Origin: Xanthobacteraceae bacterium
GTDB lineage: Bacteria; Pseudomonadota; Alphaproteobacteria; Rhizobiales; Xanthobacteraceae
Direction of reading: 5' to 3'
NCBI GenBank assembly: GCA_030043175.1
Contig: JASHYD010001307.1
Location: forward strand, 1-14,767
Length of the DNA stretch: 14,767 nt
Numbering within the stretch: position 1 is the stretch's first letter; each line of letters opens with the position of its first letter. A program made the translations under genes and the position numbers. Below the pieces are notes generated by a model. That model worked only from the letters and a program-made list of their open reading frames with translations. It made no database searches and was not told the origin of the DNA. Of this stretch, positions 7,763 through 14,241 are shown piece by piece.

Positions 7763-8245
7763 TTACTCCTTCGGCCGAAAGTCCTGATCCGGAAACATCG
7801 ATTCCTTGGGGTCCTGGATGACCACCGGAGTCTGCAGCGCGGCCTGATGGCAGGCGTTGCAGGCATTGGTCAAATGGCCATAGTACTCGGCAAACTTGGC
7901 TTCATCCTTGTTCTTGACGGCGATGTCGAGCTCGAACAGGGGGTCCCTTACGATGGTCTCGACGAGTTCCACGATCCGCTGCTGGCGCCACTGCGGCCAC
8001 TGGAGCGACAGGCGATCAAACGCATCCGACAATTGCTTTAGTTCGTACGCCGCAAAGACCCAGTTCTTTTCGCGGCCCGCGAAGGCAAGCTTGACGTGAC
8101 GCGGCTGAATGGTGGTGCTCATGAGGTCAGCGAGGCTCGGGTGGTAAGCGGGCGGCGCGTTGGATGGCGTTTGGGCGCCGACGATCGATGGCAGAAGAGC
8201 CGCTGATGCCGCGAGTGCGGCCATAACAAACCAAGTCCTTGTCAT
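7763..8245 (-). CDS. Periplasmic single-haem CxxCH protein, cytochrome c'-like
   Basis: 160 aa. An N-terminal Sec signal (basic start TRTW, hydrophobic 6-22, likely cleavage after VGA at about 24) is followed by a largely helical segment and one c-type haem site, CNACH (Cys129, Cys132, His133), near the C-terminus. Haem attachment late in a helix-rich protein is the layout of cytochrome c' and related four-helix bundles, but similarity to that family is judged by eye only. Predicted to be periplasmic. The start at 8245 is chosen over ATG 8266 because AAGGAG sits six bases upstream of it. It converges on the fds operon. A functional link is not evident, because the Fds enzyme is cytoplasmic and uses NAD+. 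The electron-transfer or gas-binding role is unknown. Confidence 0.85.
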   Translation of the reverse strand: MTRTWFVMAALAASAALLPSIVGAQTPSNAPPAYHPSLADLMSTTIQPRHVKLAFAGREKNWVFAAYELKQLSDAFDRLSLQWPQWRQQRIVELVETIVRDPLFELDIAVKNKDEAKFAEYYGHLTNACNACHQAALQTPVVIQDPKESMFPDQDFRPKE

Positions 8246-8589
8246 GTGAGACTCCTTTAGTTTCATGAAGGTATGACCGGTAACTTGAGCTGCTGCTTGA
8301 ATCGGCAGTCAGGGCGCCCTCCGGTCGAGAACCGCCGCGCGTCAGCATATCCTGGGTCACTTCAGAAAACGGAAGCTGCAACCGCTGACAACTCAATGTC
8401 AATCCCGCGACCCTCCGACTGTGAAGGCGGCAAACGTATGGCAGGAGCAGCGGCGGCCAAGTGACAAACAGGCCGATGATAGAACCGCGCGTTCATTTGG
8501 CATGGCCCAGCCCCTGTAGGATTTCAGCTCCTGATGAGCGTATGTGCAAGAGCGCGCCGGGTCCGCCCCACCCGAGCTTATGGGCCGGG

Positions 8590-8610
8590 GCAACCGCAAA
8601 CGGCGGTTGC
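8590..8610. repeat. Inverted repeat (7-base arms)
   Basis: GCAACCG (8590-8596) and CGGTTGC (8604-8610) are perfectly complementary around a seven-base spacer. No T tract follows. Role unknown. Confidence 0.5.
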
Positions 8611-8633
8611 AACCACACCGACGCCCCGCTTGG

Positions 8634-8654
8634 GACCGCCCACCTACGGCGGTC
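8634..8654. repeat. Inverted repeat (7-base arms)
   Basis: GACCGCC (8634-8640) and GGCGGTC (8648-8654) pair perfectly around a seven-base loop. It lies 23 bases after the previous hairpin and has the same geometry (7-7-7). It may be noise in GC-rich DNA or a small structured element. Confidence 0.5.
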
Positions 8655-8753
8655 TTGCAGGACAGCTTTGGTTCTCGGGCGACTATCGAAAGTAAAGAGC
8701 GTGTTGCCGAGCCGGAACGGGCCTCCTCGAAAGTGGTGCTGCCGCCGTGGCCC

Positions 8754-8789
8754 GGCGCCGCTGACGGAAGCGGCGCCGCTGACGGAAGC
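8754..8789. repeat. Tandem duplication, 18 bases x 2
   Basis: GGCGCCGCTGACGGAAGC occurs twice head to tail with no mismatch (8754-8771 and 8772-8789). A perfect copy implies a recent slippage event. The unit length is a multiple of three, but no credible gene covers it. Confidence 0.8.
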
Positions 8790-9335
8790 AATGGGCCCAG
8801 GCTGGGAAAACGCGCTTGGACGAAATCCATCGAGAATCGTTTTTCTCGGCTTTTGGCCTTTGACGCCGTGTGGTCGGCGCCTGGTCGCTTCTGCGGCTCT
8901 CACGTTGTCACGGAAATTCGACCGTCCAGGACAGGTTGCGAGTTTTTGCCACAGCTTGGCCCAATAAGGGACATTGGCGCAAGCAAATAACGCCGCCGCC
9001 AAAAGCGCCTCCCGGCTGATCAGCCACTCGAGAAGGCGCCCCGCTGGCCCGCACTGCTCCGCTTTCGAGCACGATCCAAGCACGTGCTTTCGCTCCAGGG
9101 CGGAAACCAATTGATATCCGCGCCACGACCATCGGGTCGATCGGCTCGCCTCAGGTCCGGCCGCTGATGGCCGGCAGCCGTTAGCAATATGCCGACCGCG
9201 CCCGTGGGCGCACAAGGCCTCACTCGATGGATACCGCGTCGCTTGAGGGTATCAAGATTCCGGATCGCAGGTGTGAGACCGCACGGCTAATCGATCGGGG
9301 CAATGGCCCGGTTCGCAATCGGTCGAGCCGCTCGC

Positions 9336-10367
9336 TTAAAGCTCGTGCAAAAACTCGATCATCGCCGCGTTGACCTCCGACGCGCGCTCCTGCTGGGTCC
9401 AGTGACCGCAATCCGAGAGCATGACCTTGCCGCGCAATTGCGGCACGTCGTTTGCCAAGTTGGCGATAACCTGATCCATAAACGCGACCACCAAATCACG
9501 ATCGCCAGCCATATAAAGCGCCGGCACTGTCACCTTCGTGCCGGCGAACGGGGCCAACAGTTCCCAATTTCGATCAATGTTGCGGTACCAGTTGAGACCG
9601 CCACGAAATCCGGTGCGCTCGAACTCGCCGACGTAGAAATCGATGTCGCCTTCGCTGAGCCACGCCGGCAGGGCCGCGGGGCTAGGGATCCGAGTAAGAA
9701 AGCCGCCTGAGCGCGCCACCATCCCGACCGGACCGCTGGGTGGCGCGCCGCGTGGAACATTTCCTAATATTTTGACGAAGGTCTGCCGCACTTCGCGCTC
9801 CAATTCCGCCTCCGCCTCACCCGGGTGTTGAAAATACAGTTGGTAGAACATTGCATCCTCACTGCGCGGCATGACCGAGGTTGGTGCGACCGGTCCGCGA
9901 GGCCGGAACGGGACACTCAGACCAATCACCGCGCGAAAGCGATCAGGTCGCAGCAAGGCCGCGTACCATGCCACTGCCGCGCCCCAATCATGCCCCGCGA
10001 TCACGGCTTGTCCGGCGCCAAGCGCATCAAGGAGTCCCACCATGTCGCCGACGAGATGCAACAAGGTGTACTGGTCGATCGCCTCCGGTCGGCCGGACCG
10101 ACCGTAACCGCGCATGTCTGGAGCGACGGCGTGGAATCCGGCCGCCGACAACGCCGTGAGCTGGTGGCGCCACGAATACCAGCTCTCCGGAAAGCCGTGG
10201 CACAAGACGACCAGCGGCCCTTTCCCTTGCTCGGCAATGTGGAGGTTGATGCCGTTCGCCTCGACCATGCGATGCGCGACGGCGCTGCCTTGTCCGTACT
10301 GCTCCAACTTTAAGACGGCATCACCGGGCGCGGCTCCGAGCACCGCCATGAATTCGCGCGGTTGCAT
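9336..10367 (-). CDS. Alpha/beta hydrolase, epoxide hydrolase type
   Basis: 343 aa. The alpha/beta-hydrolase fold has epoxide hydrolase signatures: the oxyanion motif HGFPESWYSWRHQ (57-69), nucleophile Asp127 in GHDWGA, an acid at Asp289 or Asp291 (AGDRDLV), and the base His322 in CGHW. The lid tyrosines that activate the epoxide are probably Tyr175 (in MFYQLYF) and Tyr261 (in NWYRN). Family members open epoxides to diols through a covalent ester; some relatives are haloacetate dehalogenases, but the two lid tyrosines favour epoxide hydrolase. The natural substrate is unknown and no signal peptide is seen. The start at 10367 is supported by GAGGA eight bases upstream, although homology seems to begin near residue 34. 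The gene stands alone, 151 bases downstream of the DUF1194 gene on the same strand. Confidence 0.9.
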   Translation of the reverse strand: MQPREFMAVLGAAPGDAVLKLEQYGQGSAVAHRMVEANGINLHIAEQGKGPLVVLCHGFPESWYSWRHQLTALSAAGFHAVAPDMRGYGRSGRPEAIDQYTLLHLVGDMVGLLDALGAGQAVIAGHDWGAAVAWYAALLRPDRFRAVIGLSVPFRPRGPVAPTSVMPRSEDAMFYQLYFQHPGEAEAELEREVRQTFVKILGNVPRGAPPSGPVGMVARSGGFLTRIPSPAALPAWLSEGDIDFYVGEFERTGFRGGLNWYRNIDRNWELLAPFAGTKVTVPALYMAGDRDLVVAFMDQVIANLANDVPQLRGKVMLSDCGHWTQQERASEVNAAMIEFLHEL

Positions 10368-10518
10368 CTGCGCTGTCCTCGCTCTGTCAGAGTGAACTTA
10401 TCGCGGTAAAGGCCGCAAGCGAGCCGGGTCAACGCGATTGCGTTTAGTGTCGTGCGTTGCGGCCCGACGCTAACTTGCTGTCTCCCCTGTCCGTTTAGGC
10501 AAGCTGCGCTGCCGCCTT

Positions 10519-11328
10519 CTAAGGTTGCAACGATTTCTCAGCATCGCTTCTCGGGCGATACCAATCCCCACCTGGGCGCACATTCGTGCCCGACACCGAG
10601 CGCTGTCGTTCAGGTCTCGTAGCGATCTCGGCAATCAGCTTCTTCACCATGGAGCGTCCGAAGGACTTGTAATCCTCCGCCGCCATCACGAACGATCCGG
10701 CGCCCCCGATCACGTTGTCGCGGTAGTATTTCTCGATGCCTCCCGCGGGATTAGTGTGTCGCGGATTTGGGGCTAATTCGATATCAGTCAGAATCACGAG
10801 ACCGTTGATGACGATGCCTCTGGCAACGGCCTGATCACGAAAAAATTGCACGTCAGGACCAGCATTGTTGGTGCCATCGCCCGACACGTCGATGGCTCGG
10901 CGTTCGGCGTCGAACGGCGCTCTGGCGAGCTGAGCGGCCGCGAAATTGATGGCGGCGCCAATCGAGGTGCTGTTGTAGAACGATCGGCGCGCTTGGGAGA
11001 TCAGATCGCCAAAGCGTGACGCGGTGGCAAAGCCGTCGATGATCGTCCAGTCGATTACGAGCTTTTGCTCGAACGGGCCAGACCAATCGATGAACGACAA
11101 TGCGATCTTCTGGTGGGGACCCGATTTGATCGCATTGAGTACCTGGGGGTCGGAAATTGCGGCAGCATAACCTTGACGCTGCAGCAAAAACTTCGCCTGA
11201 TCCATGCTGCGCGACACGTCCATTGCCAATACAAGAAGCAGGTCGGTCTGCTCGGCCCCACGAGCGATCGGAATTTGCAGTGCGAGCAGGGTTACTAACG
11301 TCAGCACGCATCGAAAAATCCGCATCAT
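10519..11328 (-). CDS. Secreted DUF1194 protein with von Willebrand factor A-like fold
   Basis: 269 aa, with an N-terminal signal peptide (hydrophobic about 7-20, likely cleavage after RGA near 24). It belongs to the DUF1194 family, a VWA-like domain. The metal-ion-dependent adhesion site can be seen as DVSRS (Asp37, Ser39, Ser41), a Thr at 121 (NSTSIG) and the acidic loop DVSGDG (Asp147, Asp151). Another family-typical stretch is TNPAGGIEKYYRDNVIGG. It is predicted to be periplasmic or exported and to bind a divalent metal. Partner and function are unknown for the family. The start at 11328 is chosen because GGAGG lies six bases upstream; the longer frame to 11379 would hide the signal peptide behind 17 extra residues. 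A second ATG follows directly at 11325. Confidence 0.88.
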   Translation of the reverse strand: MMRIFRCVLTLVTLLALQIPIARGAEQTDLLLVLAMDVSRSMDQAKFLLQRQGYAAAISDPQVLNAIKSGPHQKIALSFIDWSGPFEQKLVIDWTIIDGFATASRFGDLISQARRSFYNSTSIGAAINFAAAQLARAPFDAERRAIDVSGDGTNNAGPDVQFFRDQAVARGIVINGLVILTDIELAPNPRHTNPAGGIEKYYRDNVIGGAGSFVMAAEDYKSFGRSMVKKLIAEIATRPERQRSVSGTNVRPGGDWYRPRSDAEKSLQP

Positions 11329-11415
11329 GGTTGTCCTCCCGATTGTCGCATACCGCCAGTACGGAGAACTCAGCGCCAAACCCCGAAATCTCGCTCAAGC
11401 CCACTCAAATTGATC

Positions 11416-11440
11416 CGGCGGCTTGCGGAACAAGCCGCCG
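11416..11440. repeat. Strong perfect hairpin, 10-base-pair stem
   Basis: CGGCGGCTTG (11416-11425) pairs without mismatch with CAAGCCGCCG (11431-11440) around the five-base loop CGGAA. The right arm's last six bases, CCGCCG, can pair instead with CGGCGG at 11448-11453, so two mutually exclusive structures are possible. There is no T tract on the plus strand. It lies 88 bases upstream of the DUF1194 start. It could be a REP-like palindrome, an mRNA-leader structure or a terminator remnant. Confidence 0.65.
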
Positions 11441-11738
11441 CGGAAGCCGGCGGTGGTTGACAGATGCGATCACGTCCTCCCCTTATACCACTTCGCGGCG
11501 ACTGATCTTCCTGGTGCTGGCAACGCAGCGTCAGCATCTGCCGGATTGGCGGCGTCGCAAGTCGATTCGCCGGCCATCGAGCATCGGCTATCGCAGCGCG
11601 AATCTTGAGACGGCAGGGGCACTGGGCCGGTCCACGCAACAGGGCGAGCCACATCGGCATCGCCTGAACTAGCCGCCGGGCTCACATCGATCCGTCTCAT
11701 TTTCAAAATTACTCCGCTGCCCCGGTTTAAAGGATTCT

Positions 11739-11814
11739 GATCATACTCCGCACAACGCCCTCGCATAATTGATCAGTCATCAAAGATCTCACGTTTCGAG
11801 TCTGATAAGATCAG
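11739..11814. promoter_or_regulatory. Cluster of GATCA dyads upstream of the H-NS family gene
   Basis: CTGATCA at 11738-11744, its reverse complement TGATCAG at 11770-11776, and the dyad CTGAT-AAG-ATCAG at 11802-11814. The first two centres are 31 bases apart, about three helical turns; the third lies about 36 bases further on. No known regulator is assigned. Chance occurrence of such short motifs cannot be excluded. Confidence 0.3.
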
Positions 11815-12057
11815 CTTCCCGGTTAATTGCTTGCTTCCAGACTCCAAAAGCACCTCCTTATTATTAACATCGAGCATGAACCATTCACCGCGCATCACAG
11901 GCGCGAGCTGGCTTGCTCGATAATTAACCCTGTTGTACGAAGTCGCCTACGTTCAAAACCTAAACATCGTCATTTGGGCGTGTATAAGGCTTTCTTTCAC
12001 GTTACGAACGTCTTATAACTGCGTCGGTTTTGACAAGTCCGCTCTGGAGGATCTTAA

Positions 12058-12423
12058 GTGAACCTGAACTCAATGTCGATTGCTGAACTGTCGAAGCTCC
12101 AGGATCAACTCGATAGCATTCTGCGCACCAAGGTCGCGGACGAACGACAGTCCCTGAAGACCAAGCTCGATGGACTTTCACGATTTTCGACTTCCATGTT
12201 ACATCCCAAGGGGCTCAGGCCCGGTGCTCGCGGTCCCGTTGCCCCGAAATACCGTAACCCGGAAAATCCCAGCGAAACCTGGGCAGGCCGCGGACTTAAG
12301 CCGCGCTGGCTCGTAGCAGCAATGAGAGGTGGTAAAAAGCTCGAACACTTCAGCATTGCACAGACGGCCAAGCATGCTACAAAGAATGCGCCCAAAAAGA
12401 CCCGTCGAGTCAAAAAGCGATGA
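12058..12423 (+). CDS. H-NS histone family nucleoid protein
   Basis: 121 aa. The N-terminal third (about 6-46: MSIAELSKLQDQLDSILRT and on) is a predicted coiled coil for oligomerisation. The C-terminal part holds the H-NS DNA-binding signature: PVAPKYRNPENPSETWAGRG (60-79), then LKPRWLVAAMRGGKKLEHF, with the AGRG minor-groove loop. A lysine/arginine-rich tail (KHATKNAPKKTRRVKKR) follows. Such proteins bind and silence AT-rich, often horizontally acquired DNA. The start is GTG at 12058, supported by GGAGG seven bases upstream. It stands alone in a gene-poor region with an AT-richer upstream sequence that it could itself bind; autoregulation is inferred. It may be one of several paralogues in the genome, and no specific symbol is assigned. 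Confidence 0.93.
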   Translation: MNLNSMSIAELSKLQDQLDSILRTKVADERQSLKTKLDGLSRFSTSMLHPKGLRPGARGPVAPKYRNPENPSETWAGRGLKPRWLVAAMRGGKKLEHFSIAQTAKHATKNAPKKTRRVKKR

Positions 12424-13206
12424 TCGGTTCTCAGTTGAACCCTGGCGTGGCGCACCACATGTCAGAGTGAGACCGCAAACCCAGATTTGTCAAACATTTT
12501 AAGAGCATTGGGGGCGGCGAGAACCGCGACGCAGGCAAGCGTTAGGCGAAGCTGTCAGAACGTGAAGCCATCCCGCGCCGCGCTTTGGTTGGCAATTCGA
12601 TGGTGGGGTCCCAGCTCGACCTTCGAACTCGACGCCGTCCCGTCAAGGTGATCGCTCGGATCATCGCCCCTTTCGCCGAAATTGGCCGCGGGCATGGGCA
12701 ATGCTGCACGCCGCTCAGGCTTTGCGCGTGAAGTGCTGATGCACGATGAACACCGTTGATTGCGTGTGGTCCGGCGCCATTCAGCGCCTGCGGAGGCCAT
12801 CGCCAAGGAGCTCGCGCAGGCGGAGCGCCAGTGCGCCGCCAGCAGCAAAGCGGCGGGGCTGTCGTGCGTTTTCTCGTTGCACTCGCGACGGCTGCAGCCA
12901 CCAGCACGACCTCTTCGGCAAGACTGAGTATACCGCGCGCAGGACGCCAACCCCGCGAACCCCACGTGGTCACCTCGCTGCGCCGCGCCACGACCATGCT
13001 GGTTCTACGAAGACCTCTAACGCGAGCGCAGCAAAGCCGAAAACCGCATCGGTTGGGCCGTTCTCGCCGCGGCCTCGACAATCGCCTTCGGCGGCGGAAA
13101 CGCGATTAGGCCCGCGTGCGTATCAGCGTGCGGCGGTGTTCATCTCGCCATCGCTTCCAGTTGTCTGAACCCACACGGGTTCGAACCCCTGCCGGAGAAC
13201 TCCGGG
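12424..13206. other. 783-base region without an intact gene, possible coding remnants
   Basis: A weak hairpin, GGTTC-N6-GAACC (12426-12441), follows the H-NS stop. From 12546 to 12731 a plus-strand frame of 61 codons (KLSEREAIPRRALVGNSMVG...) reads more like protein than its surroundings but has no clear start or known domain. Frames further on (for example ERSKAENRIGWAVLAAA near 13024-13074) are broken by stops and overlap frames on the other strand. Decayed genes are possible, but none is identifiable. Confidence 0.4.
13177..13205. repeat. Two adjacent palindromes next to the membrane-protein stop
   Basis: GGGTTCGAACCC (13177-13188) is a perfect 12-base palindrome. Four bases later CCGGAG-AA-CTCCGG (13192-13205) has perfect six-base arms. 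They lie just past the stop (13207) of the minus-strand membrane-protein gene, so they may mark the end of its transcript; there is no T tract. The first also looks like a tRNA T-loop, but no tRNA can be folded here. Confidence 0.55.
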
Positions 13207-13554
13207 CTAATGCCCAATGTCATGGGTGATCTGCTGCAGCCTCTGCGGCGAAGGAGTATTGGATATGCGCCAAGCATCCCGAAGGAACGTGAACCAATAC
13301 CAAATCAGCAAAATCGGTATCGCAAAATCATACAGCGCATCGATGCCAGGGATTGGCTCTATTGGGATGGCAAGGGCGCCGGCGGCTGCTGTCGCCCCGA
13401 CCCGGTAGGTCAACGCGGTGAGGAGGCGTTTGAGCGGGTTATCGTGGGGCATTTTCGAAACGACCACGACAAGGGCGATGACCAGTCCCGTCATCACCGC
13501 AACGAAGACGAGAAGGTCGCGGATAATTTCGGCTATTGTCGAGAGTAATTCCAT
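13207..13554 (-). CDS. Small membrane protein of unknown function
   Basis: 115 aa, not recognised. The sequence shows a strongly hydrophobic segment at about 11-34 (DLLVFVAVMTGLVIALVVVV), a weaker one at about 52-65 and a third at about 73-91 (DFAIPILLIWYWFTFL). Basic residues (HDNPLKRLL) lie between the first and second, and the C-terminus is polar. PIEPIPGIDALYDFAIP at 64-80 faintly resembles the proline-rich turn of DUF1232 proteins, but this is not enough for a call. The start at 13554 is preferred over ATG 13560 because AGGT lies eight bases upstream of it and only two bases before the other. The hydrophobic pattern is convincing, while the plus-strand frame opposite is not. It stands alone, ending at the palindrome pair at 13177-13205. 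Confidence 0.7.
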   Translation of the reverse strand: MELLSTIAEIIRDLLVFVAVMTGLVIALVVVVSKMPHDNPLKRLLTALTYRVGATAAAGALAIPIEPIPGIDALYDFAIPILLIWYWFTFLRDAWRISNTPSPQRLQQITHDIGH

Positions 13555-14241
13555 TGGCATTGACCTGGATGATCTGTCGGCAGCGGCTGCCGCGTTCGCT
13601 TGTTACCTATGAATTGATCGGTCTTTGTTTAGGGTGCTTGCGATCTGTTGCGGCATTTTAGCCCAACGCCGTGACAGGTCGTCACCGCGCCAGACCCGGA
13701 GGCTGAATGCGTTGGAACAGCGCCGCGACCGGACCGAATCACGCACATCTGCCCAGCGCGTTGGTCGAAGGCAGCGCCGCGCTTAACGGCGTACAAAGGT
13801 AGGGCGCCGATAAGGTCGCACGGCGAGGACAATCGTTTGTTCGTTGAGCAGTTTATCTGTGCCACCGCGCACGCGACCTTCCCGAAGAGTGCGGAAAGTG
13901 TGTCGTTTCCGGCGGTGGGCAAAAAGAACGCCCGAAGAGATGACGGATGCGGTGCTTGCAGCAAGACCGTTTGCCGAAGCCTCGAGGCAACAAGGCCATC
14001 GCCCTCTTTGCCCCGGGAGCCTCCATCGCGAGCCGAAGCGCAAGCACGTCGCGCTGTCAATCCGGTGGGACGCATTCCGGAGAACTTCTCTGCCATTATG
14101 CCCTCGATCAAGAGGGAAAACGGTCATTGGATCACTGTTTTAATTGTCTGCTCGAGGAAAGGATTACGGGGCTTGTTGCGCCAAAGCCGGGGCAAGCGTT
14201 ATCGCCAATCCTGCGAGTTGCTGGCAACCGACCGGCGACAC
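13555..14241. other. 687-base region with no convincing gene
   Basis: Frames of 60-160 codons overlap on both strands. The best candidate is minus-strand 13629-14096 or 14111, where GAGGG lies four bases before the ATG at 14096. Its protein is rich in Arg, Ser, Ala and Cys, has no domain and mirrors equally long frames on the plus strand, so I do not call it. The sequence lies directly downstream of lptG, where lptD would be expected in many alphaproteobacteria. Confidence 0.45.

Larger units (their letters stand above)
8246..9335. other. 1.1-kb gene-free region with short repeats and hairpins
   Basis: No convincing gene. The longest open frame (minus strand, 8493-9215, 240 codons) is rich in Arg, Trp, Cys, Gly and Pro, lacks a ribosome binding site and matches no family I know. 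Overlapping frames exist on the other strand, as expected in GC-rich non-coding DNA. The stretch holds two short hairpins (8590-8610 and 8634-8654) and an 18-base tandem duplication (8754-8789). It probably represents decayed accessory sequence between the CxxCH gene and the hydrolase gene. Confidence 0.5.
11329..12057. other. 729-base divergent intergenic region between the DUF1194 gene and the H-NS family gene
   Basis: No credible gene. The left part (to about 11700) is GC-rich and contains the hairpin at 11416-11440. The right part (about 11700-12030) is visibly richer in A and T than its surroundings and holds several GATCA-type dyads (11739-11814). ACGTT-ACG-AACGT lies at 11999-12011. 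TATAAC at 12014-12019 and TATAAG at 11983-11988 resemble -10 boxes, but no good -35 box accompanies them. It probably carries the promoter of the H-NS family gene. Confidence 0.5.

Noticed and set aside
8493..9215. 240-codon minus-strand open frame
   Set aside because: No ribosome binding site, biased Arg/Trp/Cys/Gly/Pro composition, no recognisable domain, and long frames on the opposite strand; typical of GC-rich non-coding DNA.
11827..12018. 63-codon frame upstream of the H-NS family gene
   Set aside because: No ribosome binding site and no recognisable similarity; it occupies the likely promoter region.
13160..13200. tRNA gene 3' half
   Set aside because: A TTCGAA core is present, but the T stem has only three good pairs, no matching acceptor strand, anticodon arm or CCA end can be found.
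13021..13548. Plus-strand open frame opposite the membrane-protein gene
   Set aside because: No start with a ribosome binding site at its head; most of it is the antisense shadow of the hydrophobic minus-strand gene.
13629..14111. 160-codon minus-strand open frame beginning MIEGIMAEKFSG
   Set aside because: GAGGG precedes the inner ATG, but the composition is not protein-like, and plus-strand frames of similar length overlap it.
7186..14241. Mobile elements or CRISPR arrays
   Set aside because: No transposase or integrase motif, no terminal inverted repeats flanking a gene and no regularly spaced direct repeats were seen; the only direct repeat noted is the two-copy 18-base unit at 8754.
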